A stretch of DNA of 64,000 nucleotides, from positions 1 through 64,000 of the forward strand of contig NZ_FRBP01000018.1 in the NCBI RefSeq assembly GCF_900142645.1, in the 5' to 3' direction. The stretch comes from Eubacterium callanderi. GTDB lineage: Bacteria; Bacillota; Clostridia; Eubacteriales; Eubacteriaceae. Positions 1-8,973 of the stretch are shown one piece after another. How positions within the stretch are numbered: the stretch's first letter is position 1; the number at the start of each line of letters is the position of its first letter. The notes beneath the pieces were generated by a model. That model was given only the letters and a program-made list of their open reading frames with translations, had not been told where the DNA came from and did not search any database. The translations under genes and the position numbers were made by a program.

Positions 1-296
1 ATCGTCGCCTTGGTGGGCTGTTATCTCACCAACTAGCTAATGGGACGCGGGTCCATCCTATGGCACCGGAGTTTTCATGATCTTGCCATGCGACAAAACC
101 ATAATATAAGGCTTTACTCCCAGTTTCCCGAGGCTATTCCTTTCCATAGGGCAGGTTACCCACGCGTTACTCACCCGTTCGCCACTTTCCAGTTCTAATT
201 TCACCCGAAGGATCATTCAAAACCTTCTCGTTCGACTTGCATGTGTTAAGCATACCGCCAGCGTTCGTCCTGAGCCAGGATCAAACTCTCAATAAA
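1..296 (-). rRNA. rrs: 16S ribosomal RNA, 5' portion (partial)
   Basis: The complement of the universal 27F site (AGAGTTTGATCCTGGCTCAG) lies at 270-289. The conserved 5' domain of 16S rRNA follows toward base 1, so the gene runs off the left edge on the minus strand. The mature 5' end is placed at about 296 by counting back seven bases from the 27F site, as in E. coli numbering. Two strong promoters lie upstream at 492-520 and 606-634. Confidence 0.97.
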
Positions 297-491
297 AAGT
301 TTATCGTTAGCCTTTCGGCTTCTTGATCTGGTTCATTCGATGATTTTTTGAAGTGTTCATCGCACTTGCGTTTTATCCTTTGCTGATTTTCATCAGCCGG
401 AATTTCAGGTTTTATGGTACTATTCTCTTTTCTATGACCCTTACAACTCTACGCTGTAATCGTTGTTTCCTCTTTGCGAGAGAACTTCTAT

Positions 492-520
492 ATTTTAGCA
501 TCTTGTTTTTTCTCTGTCAA
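492..520 (-). promoter_or_regulatory. rRNA promoter P2 (proximal)
   Basis: Read on the minus strand, the sequence is TTGACA (515-520), a 17-base spacer, then TAAAAT (492-497). It lies about 195 bases upstream of the 16S 5' end. Confidence 0.85.
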
Positions 521-605
521 GTTCTTTTTGAACTTTTTTTAAAAAAACTTTTTGCTAAGTGGTGATTTCTCACTCACTTGCCGCCTCACTTGCGACAGCT
601 TCATT

Positions 606-634
606 ATTATACGACGATGCTTTAGGAATGTCAA
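606..634 (-). promoter_or_regulatory. rRNA promoter P1 (distal), perfect sigma-A consensus
   Basis: Read on the minus strand, the sequence is TTGACA (629-634), a 17-base spacer, then TATAAT (606-611), an exact match to the consensus. A-rich and T-rich tracts upstream (640-680) resemble an UP element. Tandem P1/P2 promoters are the usual layout of Firmicutes rRNA operons. Confidence 0.88.
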
Positions 635-744
635 TACCCTTTCTGAAATTTTTTACGTTTTTTTATCATTGTTTTTAAAAGGCTTCTCTGCTATATTGTT
701 CTTTAAGGAATACCTACATTATATAAGGGAGAAGGAGTATTGTT

Positions 745-1380
745 ATGAAGGTTTTATCGGTTGTTGGTTCTCCTCGCAAGGACGGGAACACCGCCCAGGT
801 CGTTGAGTGCCTCTCAAATAATCTGGAGGGTGTCGATCAGGATCTTATTTATCTGAGCGACTATGAACTGCGCCCCTGCCTTGGCTGTATGCGCTGTGTC
901 CATACAAACCGCTGTGTACAGCAGGACGGCTGGGATCATATCCAGTCCTGTCTCATGGAGGCAGATGTTCTGATTCTTGGCTTTCCCACCTATTACGCGT
1001 TTTCTCTGGGTTTTAATGCCATGACCCATGTTTTTCTGGAGCGCTGGTTTGCTCTGCGCCACCTGGGCGTCAGGCTTAAGCTCAAAAAAATTATTTGTGT
1101 GGTCTCCTCCGGTACCAGTCCAGAGGTTGCCCAAAAGGGCCTGACCGACTTTTTCGTCAATTACCACCGTCTGCCAGCGCCGGAGTTTTTAAATGTTCAA
1201 ACCCCCATCGCCTGTATGACCTGTGGTGTGGGTGATGTCTGCGAAATGAGCGGACTTGCGCTGATGGCGCAGGACGGCATAATCTACACGCCGGATATGA
1301 AGCCCGATTTATCCAAGCAGCCCGAGATTTTTGAAAAAGCCGCCCAGATCGCTGCGTCCATCTCTGCGTTAAGGGATTGA
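745..1380 (+). CDS. Iron-sulfur flavoprotein, NADPH-dependent FMN reductase family
   Basis: The product is a 211-aa flavodoxin-fold protein. The N-terminus VVGSPRKDGNT is the FMN phosphate-binding loop. Four cysteines with spacing C45-x2-C48-x2-C51-x5-C57 match the compact cluster motif of Isf-type iron-sulfur flavoproteins, which probably bind 4Fe-4S. Such proteins are cytoplasmic electron carriers or reductases in anaerobes, and the substrate cannot be told from sequence. The start has an AAGGAG ribosome site about 8 bases upstream. The gene stands alone between the divergent rRNA promoters and rnr, with its own terminator. Confidence 0.85.
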   Translation: MKVLSVVGSPRKDGNTAQVVECLSNNLEGVDQDLIYLSDYELRPCLGCMRCVHTNRCVQQDGWDHIQSCLMEADVLILGFPTYYAFSLGFNAMTHVFLERWFALRHLGVRLKLKKIICVVSSGTSPEVAQKGLTDFFVNYHRLPAPEFLNVQTPIACMTCGVGDVCEMSGLALMAQDGIIYTPDMKPDLSKQPEIFEKAAQIAASISALRD

Positions 1381-1384
1381 TCCT

Positions 1385-1423
1385 TTAACCGCTGTTTTCT
1401 TCTGAGAGCAGCGGTTAATTTTA
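1385..1423 (+). terminator. Intrinsic terminator after the flavoprotein gene
   Basis: A perfect 10-bp stem TTAACCGCTG / CAGCGGTTAA (1385-1394 and 1409-1418) is followed by TTTTAT. Confidence 0.8.
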
Positions 1424-1432
1424 TGTAATTGA

Positions 1433-1461
1433 TTGAGTTTAAGACTTTACTCTGTTAGAAT
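1433..1461 (+). promoter_or_regulatory. Promoter of rnr-smpB
   Basis: TTGAGT (1433-1438), a 17-base spacer, then TAGAAT (1456-1461), about 42 bases before the rnr start. Confidence 0.65.
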
Positions 1462-1502
1462 GAACCTATAAAGGTTATATATTATACAGAAAATGAGGCA
1501 TT

Positions 1503-3656
1503 ATGAAAACAAAAGACTTAAAAAAGATGGTGAAGTCCGTAATCGAAAGCTCCAGATATAGGCCAATGCGCTTTAAGGATCTGGCATACCTTTTGGATCT
1601 TCACAATAAAAAAGATAAACAGATGCTGAACAATCTGCTGACTGAGATGGTGCGGAAGGGCAAAATCGCCTGCGACCATCAGGAACGCTATGTCAACATC
1701 AAGGACGAAAAAAGAATTACCGGAATCCTCCAGGGACACTCCAGAGGCTTTGGCTTTGTGACCCCGGACGATGAGAGCATGGATCAGGACATTTTTATTG
1801 CCCCCAGCTCCTTAAATGGCGCTCTGGACATGGACCGCGTGGAGGTGCGCCTCCTCACAGCCGCAAAGGACCGCCGGGCGGAAGGCGAAATTGTCAAAGT
1901 ACTGGAGCGCGGCCGCAGCAAGCTGGTCGGCCGTTTCGAGCAACACAAAAACTTTGGCTTTGTCATCCCAGATAACGATAAACTCAACAAAGATATTTTT
2001 ATTCCCGAACGCTATATGTACGGTGCCCACACCAATGACAAGGTTGTCGTAAGCGTAACGGTCTGGCCCGAAGGCGGCCAAAATCCCGAGGGCCGTATCG
2101 TGGAGGTACTCGGAAGCGCCGACGACCCGAGGATTGACGTTCTGTCCATCTTCAGAGAATTTGACGTACCCATGGAATTTTCCGAGGAGACTCTCCGTGA
2201 CGCCAATATGTTGAGTGACACAATCACACCCGAAATGTTAAAAGACCGCGTTGACCTGAGAGGCGAGACAATCTTTACCATTGACGGCGACGACGCCAAG
2301 GATTTTGACGATGCCGTCTCCCTGAGCATGAACGAAAATGGGCATTATGTGCTGGGCGTTCATATCGCAGATGTCAGCAACTATATCACTGAGCAGGGCG
2401 CCATTGACCTGGAGGCCTACGAGCGCGGCACCAGCATTTACGCCATCGACCAGGTAATCCCGATGCTCCCCTTTAATCTTTCTAACAATGTGTGCAGCCT
2501 CAAGCCAGACGTGGACCGTCTGACCATGAGCTGTATTATGGAGATTGACAGCAAGGGCAATATCCTGAGCTACGATATTTTTAAATCCGTAATTCACTCG
2601 GCTGCCCGCATGACCTATCGTCAGGTAAACCGGCTGCTGGACGGCACCCACGATGAAGGTACCGCAGCACTTGAGCCTTTTGAGCGCACGCTCTTTCAAA
2701 TGGAGGCGCTGATGTCCATACTCTATAATGAACGCCGGATCCGCCGGGGCGCAGTCGATTTTGATTTTCCAGAGCCCAAAATCACGCTGGACAAAAAGGG
2801 TTACCCCTGTGAGATTGTCGCCCTGGAACGCGGAATCTCCGAACGGATCATCGAGGAGTTTATGCTGGCTGCCAATGAAACAGTCGCCGCCCATATCGAA
2901 AAGACCGGCCTGCCCTTTATCTTCCGCAACCACCCCGAGCCCGATCCCGAAAAGCTCACAGCCTTCCGCACCTTTATCGGACGCTTTGGCTTCAGCCTCG
3001 GTAAAGAGGACACGCCAGTGACGGGGAAGGATTTCCAGAGGCTTCAAAAGGATATTGAAGATTCCCCCGAGGAAAACATCATTACCCGTCTGATGCTGCG
3101 AACCATGCAACAGGCCGTCTACGAAGGCAACTGTAAGGGGCACTACGCCCTAGGCGCCGGCTATTACACCCATTTCACCTCGCCGATCCGCCGTTATCCC
3201 GACCTGTCTCTCCACCGAACCCTATCTAAGATCATGGAACACGCGGTCACCCCCAAGGAAGTAAAATACCTGAAGGGCCATATTGATGAAATAGCAAAGC
3301 ACTGCTCTGAACGGGAACGCCGGGCAGACGATATTGAGCGTGAGGTGGACAAGATCAAAATGGTTGAGTATATGTCAAGGCATATCGGCGAAACCTTCTC
3401 AGGCCAGATCAGCGGTGTGACCTCCTTTGGCTTTTTTGTAGAGCTTCCCAATACCATCGAAGGCTTGGTTCGTCTCCAGAGTCTGAAGGACGACTACTAT
3501 TATTACGACGAGGAAATGCACCAGCAGGTAGGTGAACGTTTTGGAAAAATCTACAAGCTGGGGCAGGATGTCACCGTCAAACTCATTCACGCCGACATCA
3601 ACAACCGGCAGATAGATTTTGAAATTGCCCAGACACCAAAGCAGGGACGGCCATAA
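1503..3656 (+). CDS. rnr: Ribonuclease R
   Basis: The product is a 717-aa 3'-5' exoribonuclease of the RNB family. In order it shows an N-terminal winged-helix region (about 1-65), cold-shock RNA-binding domains with the FGFV motif (about 75-210), the RNB catalytic core (about 240-570) with the metal-binding aspartate run DGDDAKDFDDA, and a C-terminal S1 domain (about 625-705). Length is normal for Firmicutes. It degrades structured RNA and, with tmRNA-SmpB, non-stop mRNAs. The downstream smpB and ssrA genes fit that partnership, which is a conserved neighbourhood. Confidence 0.97.
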   Translation: MKTKDLKKMVKSVIESSRYRPMRFKDLAYLLDLHNKKDKQMLNNLLTEMVRKGKIACDHQERYVNIKDEKRITGILQGHSRGFGFVTPDDESMDQDIFIAPSSLNGALDMDRVEVRLLTAAKDRRAEGEIVKVLERGRSKLVGRFEQHKNFGFVIPDNDKLNKDIFIPERYMYGAHTNDKVVVSVTVWPEGGQNPEGRIVEVLGSADDPRIDVLSIFREFDVPMEFSEETLRDANMLSDTITPEMLKDRVDLRGETIFTIDGDDAKDFDDAVSLSMNENGHYVLGVHIADVSNYITEQGAIDLEAYERGTSIYAIDQVIPMLPFNLSNNVCSLKPDVDRLTMSCIMEIDSKGNILSYDIFKSVIHSAARMTYRQVNRLLDGTHDEGTAALEPFERTLFQMEALMSILYNERRIRRGAVDFDFPEPKITLDKKGYPCEIVALERGISERIIEEFMLAANETVAAHIEKTGLPFIFRNHPEPDPEKLTAFRTFIGRFGFSLGKEDTPVTGKDFQRLQKDIEDSPEENIITRLMLRTMQQAVYEGNCKGHYALGAGYYTHFTSPIRRYPDLSLHRTLSKIMEHAVTPKEVKYLKGHIDEIAKHCSERERRADDIEREVDKIKMVEYMSRHIGETFSGQISGVTSFGFFVELPNTIEGLVRLQSLKDDYYYYDEEMHQQVGERFGKIYKLGQDVTVKLIHADINNRQIDFEIAQTPKQGRP

Positions 3657-3745
3657 GCCGCCCCTGCCGCACAAATTTACCCCTTGATTAATCGCTTTGG
3701 TTCTGGTATAATAAAATACTATCTGAAAGAAAGGAAATGGGTGTT

Positions 3746-4204
3746 ATGGCCGATTCAGTCAAAGTCATTGCCAAGAACAAAAAAGCCCGGCACGATTACT
3801 TCATCGAAGAAACTTATGAATGCGGAATCGTCCTTGCCGGAACCGAGGTTAAATCTCTCCGCCAGGGCAAGGCCAGCCTGAAAGAAAGCCATGCCGACAT
3901 CAAAGACGGCGAAGTTTATGTTTATCAAATGAACATTACCCCTTACGAGCACGGGAACATCTATAACAAAGACCCCCTGCGTCCGAGAAAACTGCTCCTG
4001 CATAAGCAGCAGATCCGCAAGCTGATTGGGCTTAAGCAGCGTGAGGGCTATACCCTGGTGCCTCTGTCCCTGTATTTTAAAAACGGGCGGGTTAAGCTTG
4101 AGCTGGCACTGGCAAAGGGCAAAAAACTCTATGATAAACGGCACACCATCGCAGAGCGGGACGCTAACCGGCGTATCCAGAAAAATCTGCGGCACAGCGT
4201 TTAG
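3746..4204 (+). CDS. smpB: SsrA-binding protein SmpB
   Basis: The 152-aa product begins [18 protein letters not shown], the typical SmpB N-terminus. It contains the OB-fold motif [16 protein letters not shown] and the basic C-terminal tail [17 protein letters not shown], which enters the ribosomal decoding centre. An upstream in-frame ATG at 3737 sits directly on the AAGGAA ribosome site, so the ATG at 3746, nine bases downstream of it, is preferred. SmpB delivers tmRNA to stalled ribosomes. The ssrA gene starts 19 bases after its stop codon. Confidence 0.96.
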   Translation: MADSVKVIAKNKKARHDYFIEETYECGIVLAGTEVKSLRQGKASLKESHADIKDGEVYVYQMNITPYEHGNIYNKDPLRPRKLLLHKQQIRKLIGLKQREGYTLVPLSLYFKNGRVKLELALAKGKKLYDKRHTIAERDANRRIQKNLRHSV

Positions 4205-4223
4205 CTTTCAGAAATACCCAAAT

Positions 4224-4620
4224 GGGGACGTAAAGGTTTCGACGGGGATGTTGAAGCTTGAGTAGCGAGCCGATGCGCTGATCATCGTTAAAAGTGGCAC
4301 TTAAATATAAACGCAAAAGAAAACAGAAGTTACGGTATGGCTTTAGCTGCTTAATTGCAGTCTAAACCCGTATTAAGACTTACCGCAGCATAATAATTGC
4401 TGCACGCTCCTCCATTTAACCTGCGATTTGGAGATCAGCGTTCATAACAGCAGGGAACCGTTTGAGGAAGGGCCTCGGTCCGCAAACGCATAAGAGGCTA
4501 GTTCTACAGGATCTTTGTCATTGGAGATCCCGCAGGGCGAATATTAATCAATGACTGTGCTCGGAGAAGCTCCTGTGAATGCATTTTCGGACGTGGGTTC
4601 GACTCCCACCGTCTCCACCA
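4224..4620 (+). ncRNA. ssrA: Transfer-messenger RNA (tmRNA)
   Basis: The 5' end GGGGACG pairs with CGTCTCC just before the encoded ACCA 3' end. The TTCGACGGGGAT block and the T-arm GGGTTCGACTCCC are diagnostic. The tag frame is at 4313-4354: A-K-E-N-R-S-Y-G-M-A-L-A-A then TAA, ending in the ALAA degradation signal. At 397 nt it is of ordinary length for Firmicutes. The 3' end abuts an integrase remnant, and ssrA is a well-known attachment site for integrating elements. Confidence 0.97.
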
Positions 4621-4637
4621 TTCATGGAACCGCCAGT

Positions 4638-5099
4638 TTAAGCCATTTTCGGATGGTTTAAACTGTTTTTATTTTCCTGTAAGAAAACAAAGGCATGCTC
4701 CTGTTTATAATAGCAGTTTCCACAATATTTTTGGTTTTCTTCTTGCTCGACCTTTACTTCTTTTAAAATATGTATCGAATCCTCTGACAGCACAAAAGAC
4801 CTTTGAATATATTTGTTTTTTAACGGTTATTGTAGGTTATGTTCGACTTGAACAGCACTAAAATTTATGTCCGTCCTACCATTTTCTAAATCGATTGATT
4901 GCCACTTTAATCCTAATAATTCTCCTGGTCTAAATCCATAGTTAATGGCGATATAAACTATCGGATATAAATATTATGATTTGACAGTCTCCAATACAGT
5001 GTTGATCTCTTCTCTTCAAAGATAATCAAAAAGATTTTCAGTCAGTGTTGTAGCTTCAATAAGATTATTGTTTTTGACAATTAAAAAAACAACATTCAT
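4638..5099 (-). pseudogene. Tyrosine recombinase (integrase) remnant
   Basis: One minus-strand reading frame runs through the whole interval but is broken by three stop codons (5018-5016 TGA, 4976-4974 TAA, 4829-4827 TAA). It keeps the integrase box I (NYGFRPGELLGLKW, catalytic Arg at 4931-4929) and the following SIDLENG segment, then a stretch like SEDSIHILKE that is typical of Tn916/phage-type integrases. The HxxR box and the catalytic tyrosine are missing. The frame ends 18 bases from the 3' end of tmRNA, where a functional integrase of an ssrA-inserted element would be expected. It has no RBS and cannot make an active enzyme. Confidence 0.85.
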
Positions 5100-5352
5100 C
5101 CATTGGATTAATTGGCGGCTTGTTTACATTGTTATGTTGAACGAGGCAGAATCATCTCTTTCATGTTTTAATGAGTCTACCAGAATAGAAAACAAATGAT
5201 TATAAACAAATTATATTATTTTAACGATGTTTTGTTTATATTTAAGTAAATCAATACCGGCCTAAGCTATGTAAATAAAAACACTTTTGAGCTTCCTTTA
5301 TTGTCTTTTGATTCTTCTTATTATGCCTTAGTAGTGAGTGAAAAAGCTTCTA
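5100..5352. other. AT-rich intergenic DNA, no gene recognised
   Basis: No supported reading frame or RNA is visible here. The DNA is much richer in AT than the flanking genes and may be further decayed mobile-element sequence upstream of the integrase remnant. Confidence 0.5.
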
Positions 5353-5395
5353 AAAAAATAAACTTCACATAGCATTATAGTAATACTATGTGAAG
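5353..5395 (-). terminator. Terminator of the methyltransferase-kinase operon
   Basis: On the minus strand a perfect 10-bp stem CTTCACATAG / CTATGTGAAG (5386-5395 and 5363-5372) is followed by TTTATTTTTTT. It lies about 120 bases after the DUF1537 kinase stop. Confidence 0.8.
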
Positions 5396-5513
5396 CTATC
5401 TTATGAGGAGATTTGGCTTTTTCCCAGTCTAAGTATTTCTGAAAAATATATTTAAAGAGATGGAGTTTAGTACCATAGATCGTAGACTTTTGTATAAGAT
5501 TTCTTATATATCT

Positions 5514-6947
5514 TCACATTCCCATTAATCTTTCTACTACATCTTTCAAGGTTTCATTAGTGCCAACGTTTCCTGGAAAGATAATGTAAGGGAGCCCTGG
5601 AAATTTACTTTCAGAGCCCGTCATCCACACAGGAACACCTGGCTTAATTTGACCCATAACATTGGCTTTTTTCACCGCTAAGGCTTTTGTACCCACGTCG
5701 CTAGAAGTAATGCCACCTTTAGCAACGATAAAATTAGGCCGTACTGTGAGATTTGTGACAATGCTAGTAACAGCGTCAGAAATCTTGACAGATACTTTTA
5801 TTTGCTCATCCTTATCGTCTGTCTTCAGATCAAAGCGGTTTCTTCTAGTGTAAACAGCAGCAGTTTTCCCTTCCTGAATAAGGGTATCTACAATGCTGAC
5901 AACACGCTTAACTTCTTCTTCAAGCCCCTTATCTTCTAGCACGCGGTGCTGATTAAATTCAACAAATTCAATTGGTGCTTTAGATTTTTTGAGTTCTTCC
6001 AGTTGTGCGGTGGTCTTGTTAACATGGGAGCCAACAATGATAATGCCCCCATTTTTATTTTCTTCCAGGATAAGCTCATCGTGAGCGAGCAGTGGTTTAT
6101 CTGAAACACCGCCTAAAACCTTAGTAATTGCCGCTGCAGAGCGGAGTATAAAGTTCTTTCCCCGATTCATGGCATTAATCAAAGCTATAGTAAATACTTT
6201 TATATCAATATAATCAACAGCATTGACGACAATTTTATTAAAGTCCGTTACTTCACACATAGCTTCTGTAATTTTCTCGGTCTCACATTTTCTCAAATCT
6301 TCCAACGAAATGTAAGTAACATCTTTTTCTTTAAATCGACCGCCGGTTTTTTCTTCACACCATTTCCCAAGATGCGATGCCTTGTAACCAAAGGATTTAT
6401 CTTTTGCAAACTCAGTCTGTGCTGCCGGGATGAGATTATCGCTTTCCATAACATAATGGACATTATTAATTGTAAATCTGCCGCCTTCTTTGAAAAACGG
6501 AAGCAGGATTTCGCCATCCAGTTTCATATTTAAGCCAGCTTCAAGGGTTTCCTTAAGAGTCTCTGTTTCAAGGGGGTAATGACCTCTTAAGGTAGAATCA
6601 CTTCGGCTAATAACCAGAAATTCTTTACCAGTTTGTGCACTTACCTTCAAAATATTTTGGGCGATTTCTTTATGAACTGCTTCGGTTTCCTGTACTGTCA
6701 TGCCTCTAGAATTTGTCAAGACAAAAAACATACTATTTTTTTCAGCAAAACCATCATAGATACTTTCCTCTGACCAATCCGTATAAACGGACACATCGTG
6801 TACGGTTTGAACCCCAGTAGGGTCATCATCAAGGACAACAATTTTTTTGTGGAAGCTTTGAAGGGCTTCCTTCAGCTTTTGGTCAATATTTTTTTCATCA
6901 ACCTTGGAAAAGCTGTCAAGAATGGATACATTAAGTTTATCTTCCAT
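5514..6947 (-). CDS. Four-carbon acid sugar kinase family protein (DUF1537)
   Basis: The product is a 477-aa two-domain protein. The N-terminal substrate domain has VVLDDDPTGVQTVHDV (about 37-53). The C-terminal nucleotide domain has the glycine-rich AKGGITSSDVGTKAL (about 407-422) and ends PGNVGTNETLKDVVERL. Characterised family members phosphorylate D-threonate, D-erythronate or 3-oxotetronate. The true substrate here is unknown. It is the last gene of an operon with a corrinoid protein, only 13 bases away, and a UroD-type methyltransferase, which is not the usual company of these kinases. Confidence 0.88.
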   Translation of the reverse strand: MEDKLNVSILDSFSKVDEKNIDQKLKEALQSFHKKIVVLDDDPTGVQTVHDVSVYTDWSEESIYDGFAEKNSMFFVLTNSRGMTVQETEAVHKEIAQNILKVSAQTGKEFLVISRSDSTLRGHYPLETETLKETLEAGLNMKLDGEILLPFFKEGGRFTINNVHYVMESDNLIPAAQTEFAKDKSFGYKASHLGKWCEEKTGGRFKEKDVTYISLEDLRKCETEKITEAMCEVTDFNKIVVNAVDYIDIKVFTIALINAMNRGKNFILRSAAAITKVLGGVSDKPLLAHDELILEENKNGGIIIVGSHVNKTTAQLEELKKSKAPIEFVEFNQHRVLEDKGLEEEVKRVVSIVDTLIQEGKTAAVYTRRNRFDLKTDDKDEQIKVSVKISDAVTSIVTNLTVRPNFIVAKGGITSSDVGTKALAVKKANVMGQIKPGVPVWMTGSESKFPGLPYIIFPGNVGTNETLKDVVERLMGM

Positions 6948-6960
6948 TTTTCTGCCTTCT

Positions 6961-7596
6961 TTATGCGATATTTAAAAGCTGTTTCGAGCACACTACTGCG
7001 CCGGCACCGTCTTCTGCATAGCCGTCCGCTCCAATTTCATCGGCGTAGGCCTGATCTACAGGTGCTCCGCCAACTAGAATTTTTGAACGATAGCCCTTTT
7101 CTTTAAGTGCCTTAGTTGTTTCTTTAAGAGCGGGCATGGTTGTCGTCAGCAATGCCGATAACGCAACAATATCTGGATCGTGCTCTTCAATGGCCATTTC
7201 AAATCTTGGGGTAGACTGATTAATACCAATGTCGATAACCTCAAAGCCGGAGCTTTCCAACATCATGGCTACAAGATTTTTTCCAATATCGTGAAGGTCT
7301 CCTTCAACCGAACCAATGATGATTTTACCTAAAGAGGCATTATCACCTTCTGCAAGGATTGGGTTCAGTATTTCCAGACCTGCGCGCATAGCGTCTGCAC
7401 ACATGAGAACCTCCGGCACATACATGTCACCGGAAGCCATTCGCGGCCCCACAACATCCATTGCAGTAACTAAGCCTTCTCTTAAAATAACATTTGCATC
7501 AATGCCTGCATCGAGAGCTTTCTGTACCACCTTTGGCACTTCCTCATCTTCGCCTTCAACAACTAAATCTGTGATTTCTTTTAAAATTTCTTCCAT
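6961..7596 (-). CDS. Corrinoid (B12-binding) methyl-carrier protein, MtaC/MtbC type
   Basis: The 211-aa product has an N-terminal helical cap (about 1-88) followed by a B12-binding Rossmann domain. The cobalt-ligand motif D100-x-H102-x-x-G105 is intact, followed by the SxL-type segment ALLTTTMPALKET and the GG loop VGGAPVDQAYADEIGADGY. Such proteins carry a methyl group on cob(I)alamin between two methyltransferases. The paired methyltransferase gene lies 15 bases upstream and the DUF1537 kinase 13 bases downstream, so the three are almost certainly one transcript. No corrinoid-reactivating RamA-like protein is encoded nearby. Confidence 0.94.
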   Translation of the reverse strand: MEEILKEITDLVVEGEDEEVPKVVQKALDAGIDANVILREGLVTAMDVVGPRMASGDMYVPEVLMCADAMRAGLEILNPILAEGDNASLGKIIIGSVEGDLHDIGKNLVAMMLESSGFEVIDIGINQSTPRFEMAIEEHDPDIVALSALLTTTMPALKETTKALKEKGYRSKILVGGAPVDQAYADEIGADGYAEDGAGAVVCSKQLLNIA

Positions 7597-7611
7597 TATT
7601 TTTCTCCCTGA

Positions 7612-8817
7612 TTATAATTTGCCCTGCATAAAAGCAGTGCCGTATTCGTAAAACGAATCATAAAGCGCGACCATGTTTTCAATGGGCACTTCTCTTTGAA
7701 TGTTGTGTACGGATGCAAGGACTAAGCCACTGCCTGGTGCCAGATCTTTAATTCTGCGCTTAACATCCTCTTTGACTTCTTCAACCGTCCCTCTTGAGAG
7801 CACGCCCTGTGCGTCACAGGTTCCACCCCAGAAAGCAATTTTATCGCCGTATTCCCGGTTAATAGCTGCGGTATCATCCATGCCATTTGCAGAAAATTGG
7901 ACGGGGTTCCAGGCATCGTAACCAATATCGAGCATATCTGGCAAAAATTCTGAAATTGCACCATCGCAGTGGTAGACGATTTTAATATGATCGCATTTAG
8001 ATTTAATAAAATTGACAATTTCCTTATGATAAGGCTTAATCACATCCCGGTAAATGGATGGGCGCATGATTGGTGCAATCTGTGAGCCTAAATCGTCAGA
8101 TAAAACCGCAACGCTGGCATATTTGCCCACTTCATCCAAAAGCATATCCCAATGGGCTTTTTCGTAGGTCAAAATCTTATCCAAAAGATAACGAACCGTA
8201 TCTGGTTTTTTCATCAGCATTTTAAAGAATTTTTCATAACCCAGCAGCTGTTCTATCGGTACAAAGGTGCCGCCGTTAAAAATACCGCCTACTACCAATG
8301 CATAATCAGTATTTTCGTATAAATCCTTTGCTTTATCGCCAAGGCCAACAATACCCTGACCATTAATATTGGTTTTGTCATAGGGATCTGGCCAGTCAAA
8401 GGCTTCCATTTCGTCAATGGTTTTCATCTCTGCCAGCGGATGTCCCACTGGATCGTAGAAAAAGCCATTTTTAGGGCAAGCCCACTTAACCTGAAAATCG
8501 TCATAATAAAAGGTTGAGCCGTCAACCGGGTCTGTCTGAAGTATCTTCATATATCCTTCGGGACCACTTGAATAAATGGGATAACAATCTGCCTTAAAGC
8601 GTTTCCTCACATATTCATCTGGCTTAGCAGACTGTGAAAGCATGGAAGAAATTTCAAAAGGTTCCCCTTCATGTCCCAAGTATTTCTGCATTTTACGGTA
8701 TGCATCTTTATGCATGGTTGTAATGTTTGATAAGCCTCCAATGTCAATGGGTATTCTGTCTGTTTCCTGATGTTCGATGGCGCGGATAACGCGCTCTCTT
8801 GATTTCATTTCTGCCAT
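7612..8817 (-). CDS. Uroporphyrinogen decarboxylase (UroD)-fold corrinoid methyltransferase
   Basis: The 401-aa product has the UroD-family start (SRERVIRAIEHQETDRIPID). Members next to corrinoid proteins are zinc methyltransferases such as MtaA, MtbA and CmuA, not haem enzymes. Candidate metal ligands are H283-C284 (VYHCDG) and C334 (GGTCDAQ). The cysteine of the MtaA-type APGCG motif is replaced by Ser363 (APGSG), so its metal site differs from MtaA. It could move a methyl group from a substrate to the corrinoid, or from the corrinoid to tetrahydrofolate. It is the first gene of its operon, with RBS AAGGAGAG. Confidence 0.88.
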   Translation of the reverse strand: MAEMKSRERVIRAIEHQETDRIPIDIGGLSNITTMHKDAYRKMQKYLGHEGEPFEISSMLSQSAKPDEYVRKRFKADCYPIYSSGPEGYMKILQTDPVDGSTFYYDDFQVKWACPKNGFFYDPVGHPLAEMKTIDEMEAFDWPDPYDKTNINGQGIVGLGDKAKDLYENTDYALVVGGIFNGGTFVPIEQLLGYEKFFKMLMKKPDTVRYLLDKILTYEKAHWDMLLDEVGKYASVAVLSDDLGSQIAPIMRPSIYRDVIKPYHKEIVNFIKSKCDHIKIVYHCDGAISEFLPDMLDIGYDAWNPVQFSANGMDDTAAINREYGDKIAFWGGTCDAQGVLSRGTVEEVKEDVKRRIKDLAPGSGLVLASVHNIQREVPIENMVALYDSFYEYGTAFMQGKL

Positions 8818-8877
8818 TTTATCTCTCCTTGATTAAATGAAAACTTTATTACAAACGGTGAACTGCCTTTTATCGAA

Positions 8878-8894
8878 AACGGATAACTTGATAA
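8878..8894 (+). promoter_or_regulatory. 17-bp element shared with the dctP upstream region
   Basis: AACGGATAACTTGATAA occurs here, 61 bases upstream of the methyltransferase start, and again on the opposite strand at 13016-13032, 57 bases upstream of dctP. A 17-base exact match in two promoter regions suggests one regulator for both operons; the divergent AraC-family protein is the obvious candidate. Confidence 0.65.
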
Positions 8895-8973
8895 TATAAT
8901 TATATCAGCCTCTACAAGATCTTCCTATTCATCAAATGGCCTTTCATTAGCATAAAAAAACATTTTTTAGAAG

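Noticed and set aside
353-806. Two plus-strand reading frames in the rRNA leader
   Set aside because: They overlap the tandem rRNA promoters and leader, lack a ribosome site and have low-complexity Phe/Leu-rich products.
2238-3143. Long minus-strand frame (301 codons) inside rnr
   Set aside because: It is the antisense shadow of the RNase R coding sequence; no domain is recognisable.
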